Below, in pieces: positions 1 through 6,624 of a DNA stretch of 22,674 bases. The notes beneath the pieces were generated by a model that saw nothing but the letters and a program-made list of their open reading frames with translations, searched no databases and was not told the origin of the DNA. The translations under genes and the position numbers were made by a program. This DNA comes from an uncultured Rickettsiales bacterium. Lineage in GTDB: Bacteria > Pseudomonadota > Alphaproteobacteria > Rs-D84. The stretch is taken from positions 1 through 22,674 of the forward strand of contig UROD01000008.1 of NCBI GenBank assembly GCA_900549365.1. Direction: 5' to 3'. Position 1 is the stretch's first letter. Every line of letters begins with the position of its first letter.

Positions 1-64
1 GGGGTGGGTACGAACAATGATATACACTGGTAATGTTGTGGGTCAAAACTGCCGGAAACGGGGT

Positions 65-100
65 AAAAAAGAACATCCCGGGAAATTATCACGGGATGTT
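65..100 (-). terminator. Intrinsic terminator of tRNA-Ser
   Basis: A 9-bp perfect stem (72-80 with 92-100) has an 11-base loop. On the minus strand it is followed by a run of T (70-65). It lies 9 bases beyond the CCA end of the tRNA, which is where a terminator for that gene should be. Confidence 0.85.
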
Positions 101-109
101 CAATATTAC

Positions 110-199
110 TGGCGGATGGGGAGGGATTCGAACCCCCGGAAGAGTTGCCCCTTCAGCGGTTTTCAAGACCGTCGCATTCGACCGCTCTGCCACCCATCC
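110..199 (-). tRNA. tRNA-Ser(UGA), CCA encoded
   Basis: Read on the minus strand, a 7-bp acceptor stem joins 199-193 to 120-114, followed by discriminator G (113) and an encoded CCA (112-110). The anticodon loop CUUGAAA gives anticodon UGA. The long variable arm is typical of a class II serine tRNA, and the T loop begins GGTTCGAATC. It decodes UCA and, by wobble, other UCN codons. A terminator follows directly. The 5' part of this tRNA and its upstream flank are repeated about 154 bp further upstream. Confidence 0.95.
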
Positions 200-444
200 G
201 AAACTGTTTCATTTTATCCGCCGGTCTTTCAAACCTGCGGTTTTGTTCGCACCGCGTTGCGGGCTCACCATTCGTTCGCGCTCGGCAGCGTTTCGCTTGC
301 CTTGCTGACTCATAAGCAAGACCGTCGCTATTGTCCCGCTCTGCCACCCATCCGAAACTGTTTCTGGCGTTTGCCGGCACTTTTGTTCGGTGCGGTCGCA
401 TTGTATATATTTTTTTTATACTTTGCAACCGTAAAATCTGAAAC
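200..444. other. Intergenic region with imperfect duplicated segments
   Basis: No gene is supported here. The stretch holds the partial tRNA copy described separately. It also has degenerate copies of a TTTTGTTCG motif, followed by CACC at 242-254 and by GTGC at 382-394, with a related form near 271-282. Together with the tRNA fragment they suggest an old, decayed tandem duplication of tRNA-flanking DNA. The promoter of the intact tRNA must lie in or beyond this region. Confidence 0.5.
317..364 (-). pseudogene. Partial tRNA-Ser copy (5' half plus upstream flank)
   Basis: Bases 336-364 repeat 182-210 exactly (29 bases) and 317-328 repeat 164-175 exactly (12 bases), with a 6-7 base diverged section between them. 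The copy holds the acceptor 5' strand, the D-arm start, part of the anticodon stem and 11 bases of upstream flank. No variable arm, T arm or acceptor 3' strand follows, so it cannot make a normal tRNA. It is read here as a tandem-duplication remnant. Confidence 0.75.
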
Positions 445-711
445 TTATTTTGTTTTTTGCGCCTGTGCGATTTTTTCCGCGCACATTTTTGTATAATTTG
501 GAAACGTGCGTGCGTATTCGTGCCACAGTTCGGGCATATAAAATGGATTGTAATCGTGTGTCAGTGTCCAATGCACAACCTTGCCATTGGGGGCCTCGCA
601 TTGCAATTTGAAACACGCTGGAAAGAACCCGTTAAAGCAACATTTATCACACGCGCCAGTGTCGGTCAGGTTCGCAACCAAGACATCAGGCAATTTATAA
701 TCCAGAATCAT
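445..711 (-). CDS. Small Cys-rich protein coupled to lgt
   Basis: This 88-residue protein has a Cys-rich head: C21, C24, C25, C33 and C38, as CDKCCF then C then C, followed by NGKVVHW. The spacing resembles small treble-clef or zinc-ribbon-like proteins in which a CxxCxF start and two later Cys precede a DGK-V-hydrophobic strand, so metal binding is likely but not proven. The start ATG overlaps the lgt stop (ATGA), so translation is probably coupled to lgt. A longer reading of the same frame inside lgt was rejected because of this overlap. No signal peptide or membrane segment is seen. I do not recognise the family with confidence and assign no function. Confidence 0.7.
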   Translation of the reverse strand: MILDYKLPDVLVANLTDTGACDKCCFNGFFPACFKLQCEAPNGKVVHWTLTHDYNPFYMPELWHEYARTFPNYTKMCAEKIAQAQKTK

Positions 712-1565
712 TTGATGTGTCCTTTGGTTTTGTATCCCCCCCGCATTGCACAGGCAAACAGTGCTGCGCCCGCGATAAACATTATCGCCGACAGCAACTG
801 GCCCATGGTCAGCCCCCAACTTGTTAAAAATCCAATTTGTGCGTCCGGCATGCGGAACTGTTCACAGAATATGCGCGCGGTGGCATATGCCATACCCAGC
901 ACCCCGCCAATCGCGCCCGCGTGCCGACGCAGTCCTGTGAAACGATACATGCAATACATAAATGCGAACAAGACGATACCTTCGGCGGTGGCCTCGTACA
1001 AGGGGCTGGGGTGCGATGGGATTTGTGTATAGCCATTAAACACAATGCCCCACGGTGCATCTGTTGGACGACCCATAACCTCCATATTTATAAAGTTTGC
1101 AATGCGGCCAAAAAAGAATCCGATTGGTGTCACCACGGCCAGCAAATCCAATATACGCAGCGCGATATTTGCCGTGCCACCTGTGATACCGCTGCTGGGG
1201 GTGCGATGCAATTTGTGTGCATAGAAAAATGTCGCCACGATTACACCAATCAGCCCGCCATGAAAACTCATCCCGCCATGCCACACCATTAAAATTTCCA
1301 GTGGGTTTGCCAGAAAGAAGGGCAGGTTATAAAACAATACGTACCCAATGCGGCCACCTAAAATCACACCAAAAATTACCGCAGTCAACAGGTCGTCTAA
1401 CTGTTTCTTGTTCAAACTGATTTGGCTGTCGGGGCGACGCATCAAATAACGAAACAAATAATACCCCGCAATGAATCCGGCGATATATGCCAACGCATAC
1501 CAACGAATGTCCACGCCGAATACGGAAAAGGCAACTGGTGAAATCGGGTTGACTATTATTGCCAT
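708..1565 (-). CDS. lgt: Prolipoprotein diacylglyceryl transferase
   Basis: Lgt moves a diacylglyceryl group from phosphatidylglycerol to the lipobox cysteine of prolipoproteins in the inner membrane, the first step of lipoprotein maturation. The 285-residue product has several hydrophobic segments, the HGGMSFHGG motif at about 96-104 and the Lgt signature GRIANFINMEVMG at about 153-165, which includes the conserved Arg. The length is normal for the family. The start at 1565 is chosen because AAGGGA lies just upstream and the protein begins as Lgt does; an upstream in-frame ATG at 1619 would add 18 residues and overlap the divergent promoter. The next gene overlaps its stop by 4 bases. LptE at 12985 is a probable lipoprotein client in this window. 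Confidence 0.96.
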   Translation of the reverse strand: MAIIVNPISPVAFSVFGVDIRWYALAYIAGFIAGYYLFRYLMRRPDSQISLNKKQLDDLLTAVIFGVILGGRIGYVLFYNLPFFLANPLEILMVWHGGMSFHGGLIGVIVATFFYAHKLHRTPSSGITGGTANIALRILDLLAVVTPIGFFFGRIANFINMEVMGRPTDAPWGIVFNGYTQIPSHPSPLYEATAEGIVLFAFMYCMYRFTGLRRHAGAIGGVLGMAYATARIFCEQFRMPDAQIGFLTSWGLTMGQLLSAIMFIAGAALFACAMRGGYKTKGHIK

Positions 1566-1575
1566 CTTAAATCCC

Positions 1576-1604
1576 TTGAAATTATGGGTGCATTGTATTA
1601 TATA
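1576..1604 (+). promoter_or_regulatory. Promoter of the Bax-inhibitor-like gene
   Basis: TTGAAA (1576-1581), a 17-base spacer and TATATA (1599-1604) fit a sigma-70 promoter. The predicted start at about 1611 leaves a leader of about 19 bases that contains AAGGAG (1618-1623), 6 bases before the ATG. Confidence 0.55.
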
Positions 1605-1629
1605 TTCGGTGAATAACAAGGAGAAAGTT

Positions 1630-2361
1630 ATGGTTGCAAAGAAATCATTGAATCAGGTATCACCCGCGTCTGTACGCGACAATGGTATCGGATTATATCT
1701 GAAACGCGTATTCGCATTGATGTTTGGTGCGATTGGCGTAACGGCACTGGCATCGTTTATTACGAGAGCAACACCATTGTGGGGTATGCTGGTTACGGCA
1801 AATGGCTTGTCGCCACTGTACTACATTTTGATGTTCGGCGGTCTGGCATTGTCCATCTGGGCACAGGCACGTGCATTTTCAATGTCACCGGCGCGCGCGG
1901 CGGCAATTCTGTTTGTATATGCCGCAACACTGGGTGTTGTGATGACGCCACTGTTGCTGTTCGCATTGTATAACAGCCCGATTACAATTATCGCAGCGTT
2001 CGTATTGGCGGCGGTAATGTTCGCGTGCATGGCGTTGTTTGGTTACAAAACAATCAAGAACCTGTCGTTCTTGGGTGTATTCTTGACCATGGGTATGATT
2101 GGTTTAATCTTGGTCGGATTGGCGTCATTTATTTGGCCAGCGATTGTTGGCGGCACATTTGGCACGGTTGTATGCCTGATTGGCGTATTGGTATTCGCAC
2201 TGTTCACCGCGTATGATATGCAGAATTTGAAATATGCATATAACGCAATGGGTGGTGATGAACACCAGAAAAACCAGTTGGCGGTATTGGGCGCGTTGCA
2301 CCTGTACATCTCGTTCATTGCGATGTTCCAGTATTTGCTGAGTTTGTTTAACCGCGACTAA
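1630..2361 (+). CDS. Bax inhibitor-1/YccA family membrane protein
   Basis: This 243-residue protein has a short N-terminal tail and about seven hydrophobic segments, the layout of the BI-1/TMBIM family. The FTAYDMQNLKYAY motif near the C-terminal third is typical of bacterial members (the usual form is F-AYD-Q). Family members sit in the inner membrane. Eukaryotic and some bacterial homologues act as pH-sensitive calcium leaks, and E. coli YccA modulates FtsH. The role in this organism is unknown. The start at 1630 has AAGGAG 6 bases upstream. The gene is divergent from lgt and is followed after 25 bases by a ferredoxin gene, probably on the same transcript up to the terminator at 2586. Confidence 0.92.
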   Translation: MVAKKSLNQVSPASVRDNGIGLYLKRVFALMFGAIGVTALASFITRATPLWGMLVTANGLSPLYYILMFGGLALSIWAQARAFSMSPARAAAILFVYAATLGVVMTPLLLFALYNSPITIIAAFVLAAVMFACMALFGYKTIKNLSFLGVFLTMGMIGLILVGLASFIWPAIVGGTFGTVVCLIGVLVFALFTAYDMQNLKYAYNAMGGDEHQKNQLAVLGALHLYISFIAMFQYLLSLFNRD

Positions 2362-2386
2362 GTCAAACCAAAAAAGGAAAGAAAAA

Positions 2387-2569
2387 ATGGCGTATAAAAT
2401 AGACCCATCTAAATGCATTGGCTGTCACACATGTATGGGCGCATGTCCAGTATGTGCGATTGCGACCGCGGCCGATGGCAAATGCGTAATTGACCCAGCA
2501 AAGTGCATTTCGTGCGGTACGTGCGCGGCGGTGTGTCCAGTTGCGGCGATTGCCCCCGATGTACAGTAA
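2387..2569 (+). CDS. 2[4Fe-4S] ferredoxin
   Basis: This 60-residue protein has two classical cluster motifs: CIGCHTCMGACPVC and CISCGTCAAVCP. Each has the CxxCxxCxxxCP pattern that ligates a [4Fe-4S] cluster, as in clostridial-type ferredoxins. It would carry low-potential electrons in the cytoplasm, which fits the anaerobic ribonucleotide reductase activase elsewhere in the window, although no direct link is shown. The first motif has an extra Cys after CPV, where Gly is usual. The ATG at 2387 is preceded by AAGGAAAG. It lies 25 bases after the Bax-inhibitor-like gene and before a strong terminator. Confidence 0.93.
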   Translation: MAYKIDPSKCIGCHTCMGACPVCAIATAADGKCVIDPAKCISCGTCAAVCPVAAIAPDVQ

Positions 2570-2585
2570 GTATGCATTGGTAATA

Positions 2586-2612
2586 AAACGGGGCAAACGC
2601 CCCGTTTCTTTT
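2586..2612 (+). terminator. Intrinsic terminator after ferredoxin
   Basis: A 9-bp perfect stem AAACGGGGC (2586-2594) pairs with GCCCCGTTT (2599-2607) across a 4-base loop and is followed by CTTTTT. The same 9-bp stem recurs after the glycyl-tRNA synthetase gene. Confidence 0.92.
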
Positions 2613-2640
2613 TGTTGCAAATATGCAAAAACAGTATAAT
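2612..2640 (+). promoter_or_regulatory. Promoter of glycyl-tRNA synthetase gene
   Basis: A perfect -10 box TATAAT (2635-2640) has TTGTTG (2612-2617) 17 bases upstream. The -35 touches the tail of the preceding terminator. The leader would be about 23 bases and contains the AGAGGA ribosome binding site. Confidence 0.6.
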
Positions 2641-2669
2641 AATTGGTGCGTTAAAAATAGAGGATTAAA

Positions 2670-4031
2670 ATGCCAGCAAAATCAGTAAATGATATCGTCG
2701 CATTGTGCAAGCGGCGCGGTTTTATTTTCACAGGTTCTGAAATCTATGGTGGTTTGGGTGGTGCATACGATTACGGCCCATACGGTGTTGAATTGATGAA
2801 GAATATTAAAAATGCATGGTGGAATGCCATGATTTATTCCCGCAATGATATCGAGGGACTGGACGCGGCATTGATTTCAAATCGTTTGATGTGGAAATAT
2901 TCAGGGCACGAGGGCAGTTTTTCTGACCCATTGGTTGAATGCAAAAAATGTGGCGCACGTATGCGTCAGGATAAAATGAAAGATCCAACCAAGTGTGATA
3001 ATTGTGGCAGCACGGATTTAACCGACCCACGCGCGTACCAGTTGATGATGGGGCTGTCCATTGGGGCAACCGCCGATGGTGCAATCAATGCGTACCTGCG
3101 CCCAGAAACAGCGACCACAACATATGTGAATTTCAAAAATGTGTTGGATGCGTGTCCACATAAATTGCCATTTGGTATTGCCCAAATTGGCAAGGCATTC
3201 CGTAACGAAATTTCCCCACGTGGTTTCGTATTTCGTATGCGCGAATTTGAACAGGCAGAAATGCAGTACTTTATCAATCCTGCCGATGACGCGAAATATT
3301 TCGAAGAATGGAAGAAAACGCGTATGGCGTGGTGGATAAATGTGCTGGGTATTCCTGCTGACAAATTGCGTTTTACCCCACACGAAAAATTGGCCCATTA
3401 TGCCAAGGCCGCAGGTGACATTGAATATGCGTTCCCAGATGGTTTTGACGAGGTCGAAGGTGTCCATAACCGTCAGGACTTTGATTTAGGTTCTCATACC
3501 AAGGCGCAAAATGAATTTCATATTTCTGCACACGTTATGGAAAATCACGACAGTACGGTTAAATTGGCGTATTCTGACCCACAAACAGGCGAAAGTTTTA
3601 TTCCATTCGTCATTGAAACCGCAATGGGCGTGAACCGCGCTATGTTGGCTGTTATGATAGAGGCATATACCGAAGAAACATTGCCAGATGGCAAAAACCG
3701 CACGGTGCTGAAACTGAAACCAAAACTTGCACCGGTCAAGGCGGCGGTTATCCCATTGGCGCGTAATGTTCCTGAATTGGTGCAGACCGCGAACGACATT
3801 GAAAATGCGTTGCGTGCGCTGCATATCGGCCGTATTGAGCTGGAAAATTCCGGTAACATTGGTAAAAACTATCGTCGTCACGATGAAATCGGAACACCTG
3901 TTTGCATAACGGTTGACCACCAGACATTAGAAGACGGTACTGTAACATTGCGTCATCGTGATGATATGAGTCAGGAACGCGTCGCCATTGCAGACGTGCC
4001 GCGTCGTGTGACCGAAATCATAAATGCTTAA
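2670..4031 (+). CDS. glyQS: Glycyl-tRNA synthetase, single-chain (homodimeric) type
   Basis: The product is a class II synthetase that attaches glycine to tRNA-Gly. The 453 residues show the alpha2-type layout: an N-terminal catalytic start with GSEIYGG and YDYGPYG, an inserted zinc knuckle with C91, C94, C109 and C112, the RPETA motif near 144, motif 2 around 174-200 (GKAFRNEISPR), a motif-3-like MGVNRAML near 320, and a C-terminal anticodon-binding domain with LEDGTVTLRHRD. No insertion or break is seen. Many proteobacteria use a separate alpha and beta pair (glyQ, glyS), so the one-chain type is notable for a proposed alphaproteobacterium and may reflect old gene transfer. It has its own promoter and terminator. 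Confidence 0.95.
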   Translation: MPAKSVNDIVALCKRRGFIFTGSEIYGGLGGAYDYGPYGVELMKNIKNAWWNAMIYSRNDIEGLDAALISNRLMWKYSGHEGSFSDPLVECKKCGARMRQDKMKDPTKCDNCGSTDLTDPRAYQLMMGLSIGATADGAINAYLRPETATTTYVNFKNVLDACPHKLPFGIAQIGKAFRNEISPRGFVFRMREFEQAEMQYFINPADDAKYFEEWKKTRMAWWINVLGIPADKLRFTPHEKLAHYAKAAGDIEYAFPDGFDEVEGVHNRQDFDLGSHTKAQNEFHISAHVMENHDSTVKLAYSDPQTGESFIPFVIETAMGVNRAMLAVMIEAYTEETLPDGKNRTVLKLKPKLAPVKAAVIPLARNVPELVQTANDIENALRALHIGRIELENSGNIGKNYRRHDEIGTPVCITVDHQTLEDGTVTLRHRDDMSQERVAIADVPRRVTEIINA

Positions 4032-4038
4032 AAATACC

Positions 4039-4064
4039 AAACGGGGCATCGCCCCGTTTTTTGT
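4039..4064 (+). terminator. Intrinsic terminator after glycyl-tRNA synthetase
   Basis: AAACGGGGC (4039-4047) pairs with GCCCCGTTT (4051-4059) across a 3-base loop, and the 3' arm runs into TTTTTT. Confidence 0.92.
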
Positions 4065-4100
4065 TTTTCAAACGAATCGGTTGATAATAAATAACCACAA

Positions 4101-4132
4101 GACATTTGTCTTAGAAGTGCAGGACATATGTC
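4101..4132. promoter_or_regulatory. Pair of GACATWTGTC palindromes
   Basis: GACATTTGTC (4101-4110) and GACATATGTC (4123-4132) share the core GACATWTGTC. They start exactly 22 bases apart, about two helical turns, so both would face the same side of the DNA. This is the pattern of a double operator for a dimeric regulator. The first is extended to AAGACATTTGTCTT. No -35/-10 pair can be assigned next to them with confidence. Confidence 0.45.
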
Positions 4133-4270
4133 ACAATAAAAAAATTTGTGCTAAGAAAAAAATCGTTGCATTTTCCCCTTGTTGTAAGTTTTTTCCCAGA
4201 TTTCTGCGGTTTTTGCTGCCTACTCCGATTTATACACGGTCACATATAAAAAGAGTATAGCCGGAAAAAT

Positions 4271-4297
4271 CCCCACTGGGGTTATATTGTGAATATA
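4271..4297. promoter_or_regulatory. Palindromes before the HTH gene (candidate operator)
   Basis: CCCC-ACT-GGGG (4271-4281) is followed at once by TATATT-GTG-AATATA (4283-4297). Both are perfect inverted repeats with 3-base centres, and TATATT could serve as a -10 box. They end 35 bases before the ATG of the helix-turn-helix gene, so self-repression by that protein is a reasonable inference. Confidence 0.45.
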
Positions 4298-4332
4298 GAC
4301 AAAACAACAAACAGACAAAGGTGAAAAAATAA

Positions 4333-4575
4333 ATGACACACAGTGATGTATGGTACGCAATCGATTGCTTTGCCAGTGCGCACAAAATGTCCTGTTCTGG
4401 CTTGGCGCGTCGCAGCGGTTTGGATCCAACAATTTTTAACAAAAGCAAACGTTGGTCAAAATATGGCCAGCCACGTTGGCCATCAACTGGCAGTATTGCA
4501 AAAATCTTGGCGGCGACCGGCGAAAGCGTCAGTAATTTCACCAAATACTTTGCAAACAAACAAAACGAATTGTAA
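4333..4575 (+). CDS. Stand-alone HTH regulator (phage-repressor-like N-terminal domain)
   Basis: This 80-residue protein resembles the DNA-binding N-terminal domain of alphaproteobacterial CI-like or S24-type repressors. It has the pattern SGLARRSGLDPTIFNKSKR, then PRWPSTGSIAKIL and ATGESVSNF. In proteins of about 200-220 residues this domain is normally followed by an S24/LexA-like self-cleaving peptidase domain. Here the protein stops straight after the HTH domain and a terminator follows, so no peptidase domain is encoded in any frame. A ribosome binding site AAAGGTG precedes the ATG. It may be a compact repressor working as a dimer, an anti-repressor-like fragment, or a remnant of a prophage repressor. 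Palindromes upstream suggest self-regulation. Confidence 0.8.
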   Translation: MTHSDVWYAIDCFASAHKMSCSGLARRSGLDPTIFNKSKRWSKYGQPRWPSTGSIAKILAATGESVSNFTKYFANKQNEL

Positions 4576-4584
4576 AATATAAAA

Positions 4585-4616
4585 ATAATACCGCATGTTC
4601 GTGCATGCGGTATTAT
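4585..4616. terminator. Terminator after HTH gene
   Basis: A 13-bp perfect stem (4585-4597 with 4604-4616) has a 6-base loop. AT-rich runs on both sides make it a likely terminator for the HTH transcript. It lacks a pure T run on the + strand, so efficiency is uncertain. Confidence 0.75.
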
Positions 4617-4674
4617 ATATTTATAAAAAATTCAAAAATGTGTTTTTGTGCTGTTTTTAGGTTGAATAATCGTG

Positions 4675-4680
4675 TATAAT
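4675..4680 (+). promoter_or_regulatory. -10 box of the LysR-type gene
   Basis: A perfect TATAAT lies 66 bases before the start codon. The -35 region is weak (TGTTTT at 4652-4657), as is often seen for regulator genes that need activation or are expressed at low level. Confidence 0.45.
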
Positions 4681-4746
4681 GAGAATAAACAATTATATTC
4701 ACGTGTTTTTGTTGTTTTTTTTATTCTTTAATCAAAAGGTATAGCG

Positions 4747-5646
4747 ATGGCTACTATCAAGACCAGAGTGACCCTGTTGAAAGAACTGTTAGCGTTAAAA
4801 GAAGTCATCGATACAGGCCAAATTCAAATTGCCGCGAATAAAAACGGTATCAAACATTCGAACATGTCCAAACTGATTTCTGATTTGGAAACACGCCTGA
4901 ATGCAACATTGTTACAGCGCACCCCTGCGGGCAGTTTGCCAACCAGCGCGACCCCAGAAATTTATTCTGCGATTGAAACAATATGCAGCACATTGGATAA
5001 AATAGAACAGGTTACCCCCGAAGAAGAACTGACAGGTTATATTTCTGTCATGGTTGCCGAAGGTTTGGTTGGCAGTTATATCTTGCGCGAATTATCACGA
5101 TTCTATGCGTTGTATCCAAAAATTCGTTTGGATTTATTGACCAATCGACAACAGAACTTGTCAAGTATAGAGGTGGCGATGGTTGATTCAAACTCCAACT
5201 ATCAAATACCTGGGCGTACATTGTTTCGTTTGTGCACACCTGCGTATTTCTTTACCACACAGGAATATCTGGACACACATGGTGTGCCACGCGATATAGA
5301 CGATATGTTGGAAAATTTTGACCTGTGCATGTACCAGTCATATTTGAATATACCCGAATGTTCATTCATTGCAAAGCGTGCACGTAAACTGAATACGACA
5401 ACGGATTCTGTTGGTTTGGTATTTCGCCTGATACGTGATGGTGACGGTATTGGATTATTGCCGGCATGGATGGTGCAACAGCCCCCAAAACTGATACGTG
5501 TGCCGAACATAGATTTTGAATACGAGCACCGTATGATTGCCGCGTGCAGTCCGAAACTGATTGGTTCACCAAAGGTTCGGGCGTTTATCAGATTTCTGAA
5601 TGATTTCTGTAAACAGCACAATATACCTGTGGAACGGGTATGCTAG
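4747..5646 (+). CDS. LysR-type transcriptional regulator
   Basis: The 299-residue length and layout match LysR-type regulators. The N-terminal winged helix-turn-helix covers about residues 8-70, with the recognition-helix region NMSKLISDLETRLNATLLQRT and a linker helix after it. The substrate-binding-like domain starts near 95 (GYISVMVAEGL) and contains the DGDGIGLLPAWM motif typical of the second lobe. Such proteins bind DNA as tetramers and respond to a small-molecule ligand. The ligand and targets cannot be read from the sequence. The start at 4747 has AAAAGG upstream. It points toward the nrd operon and ends 54 bases from the end of nrdG, with no clear terminator between. It is therefore convergent with, not divergent from, its neighbour, and there is no classical LysR target promoter beside it. 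Confidence 0.9.
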   Translation: MATIKTRVTLLKELLALKEVIDTGQIQIAANKNGIKHSNMSKLISDLETRLNATLLQRTPAGSLPTSATPEIYSAIETICSTLDKIEQVTPEEELTGYISVMVAEGLVGSYILRELSRFYALYPKIRLDLLTNRQQNLSSIEVAMVDSNSNYQIPGRTLFRLCTPAYFFTTQEYLDTHGVPRDIDDMLENFDLCMYQSYLNIPECSFIAKRARKLNTTTDSVGLVFRLIRDGDGIGLLPAWMVQQPPKLIRVPNIDFEYEHRMIAACSPKLIGSPKVRAFIRFLNDFCKQHNIPVERVC

Positions 5647-5700
5647 GCATCATCGTTTTTGTGTGATATGACAGAATTTTTATCGGGTATAAAGCACGCG

Positions 5701-6402
5701 TTATTCGCGCCAAATAACAGATGCAAACATTCCGTTTATGGTATCGCGCAAATTAGCATCATCAAAAAACTGATTGCGCTGGGCGGGGGTTGTGCCGTGT
5801 TCGTTATCTTCGAAATGTGGAATGTATTTTTGAATTGCGATTTTTTGCACGTCACGATTATGTAAATCGCGCGTTATTTCCATTAAATCCAGTTTTGAAA
5901 CAAATCGTGGGTCACAGGTAATGCGAACCTCGTAATCTTTGCCGGTGGATTGCCATATATCCAAACTGTGAATCATACGGTCGTGGGCGATATTTTGACC
6001 CGATAATGCACCGTATTTATCACGCGTGGTCTTGTAATCCAAACCAATCCAGTCAATGGTATCGGCGGCGCGTTCCAAGTTTTCAGGGTAAAATCCGTTT
6101 GTATGCAGGCCAATTTTGAATCCCAAATCGCGAACGCGTCGCATATATTCAATTGCTGCGTCGCCCTGCATCAATGCTTCGCCGCCAGAAAAAACGACGG
6201 CTTCCAGTTTGCCAACGCGACTACGTAACCAGTCAAAAACTTTGTCTGGGTCGTATTCGCCATCGCCAACATTCAACAAATGGGGGTTGGAACAGTACAC
6301 GCACCGCAAAGGACAACCACGCAAAAACAATACTGCTGCCAGTTTGCCTGGATAGTCAATTGTTGTAAATGATACTAAACCCCCAATTTGAATGTCTGAC
6401 AT
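5701..6402 (-). CDS. nrdG: Anaerobic ribonucleotide reductase activating protein (radical SAM)
   Basis: NrdG is the activase that uses S-adenosylmethionine and a [4Fe-4S] cluster to place the glycyl radical on class III ribonucleotide reductase. The 233-residue protein has the radical-SAM motif CPLRCVYC with C30, C34 and C37, followed by FSGGEALMQ (GGE motif) and IGLHTNGFYP. This places it in the group of activases that pair with the NrdD type seen here. It is the last gene of the minus-strand operon, 4 bases after the glycyl-radical ORF. A weak AGAAGG lies upstream, so it may depend on coupling. Confidence 0.93.
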   Translation of the reverse strand: MSDIQIGGLVSFTTIDYPGKLAAVLFLRGCPLRCVYCSNPHLLNVGDGEYDPDKVFDWLRSRVGKLEAVVFSGGEALMQGDAAIEYMRRVRDLGFKIGLHTNGFYPENLERAADTIDWIGLDYKTTRDKYGALSGQNIAHDRMIHSLDIWQSTGKDYEVRITCDPRFVSKLDLMEITRDLHNRDVQKIAIQKYIPHFEDNEHGTTPAQRNQFFDDANLRDTINGMFASVIWRE

Positions 6403-6406
6403 TTTA

Positions 6407-6592
6407 TTATGCGGCCTTCTTTAATAATTCGCAATGACGTGCGCCAGTGGTCAAACCGTTGGCCTCTGTAAATGTTTTTCTCTCGCAAAATTCGGAATAT
6501 TTACCAATGTTAAAATTGGATACTGGTCTGATAAATCCCATAGAGCGTGAAAAAACTTCACATGGTGTTCTCTGGTTGTTAGATGCCTGCAT
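6407..6592 (-). CDS. Separate glycyl-radical segment of NrdD
   Basis: This 61-residue protein aligns by eye with the extreme C-terminus of class III ribonucleotide reductases. It has CEVFSRSMGFIRPV, then FNIGKYSEFCERKTF, which matches the family pattern R-x-x-G-Y/F followed by N-x-GK-x-EF-x-R. In E. coli NrdD the radical Gly sits in RVCGYLG; the equivalent here is G19. NrdD at 6625 stops after its zinc site and lacks this segment, so the two chains together would make one full enzyme. An ideal AGGAGG ribosome binding site precedes the ATG and the frame differs from nrdD, so it is translated separately. It recalls YfiD/GrcA, the stand-alone radical domain for pyruvate formate-lyase, but here it seems to be essential, not a spare part. 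The function is inferred from sequence only. Confidence 0.8.
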   Translation of the reverse strand: MQASNNQRTPCEVFSRSMGFIRPVSNFNIGKYSEFCERKTFTEANGLTTGARHCELLKKAA

Positions 6593-6624
6593 AATTTTCC
6601 TCCTTTTATTTGTGCAATGCGTGT

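Larger units (their letters stand above)
4065..4332. other. Regulatory intergenic region before the HTH gene
   Basis: I see no coding ORF that I can support here. The stretch is AT-rich and contains four palindromes, annotated separately: two GACATWTGTC sites at the left and two further palindromes just before the HTH gene. A ribosome binding site AAAGGTG lies just before the ATG at 4333. Confidence 0.6.

Noticed and set aside
17..496. Open frame of 159 codons over the tRNA-Ser region on the + strand
   Set aside because: It runs through a tRNA gene, its terminator and decayed repeats and has no protein-like domain; it is a by-chance frame.
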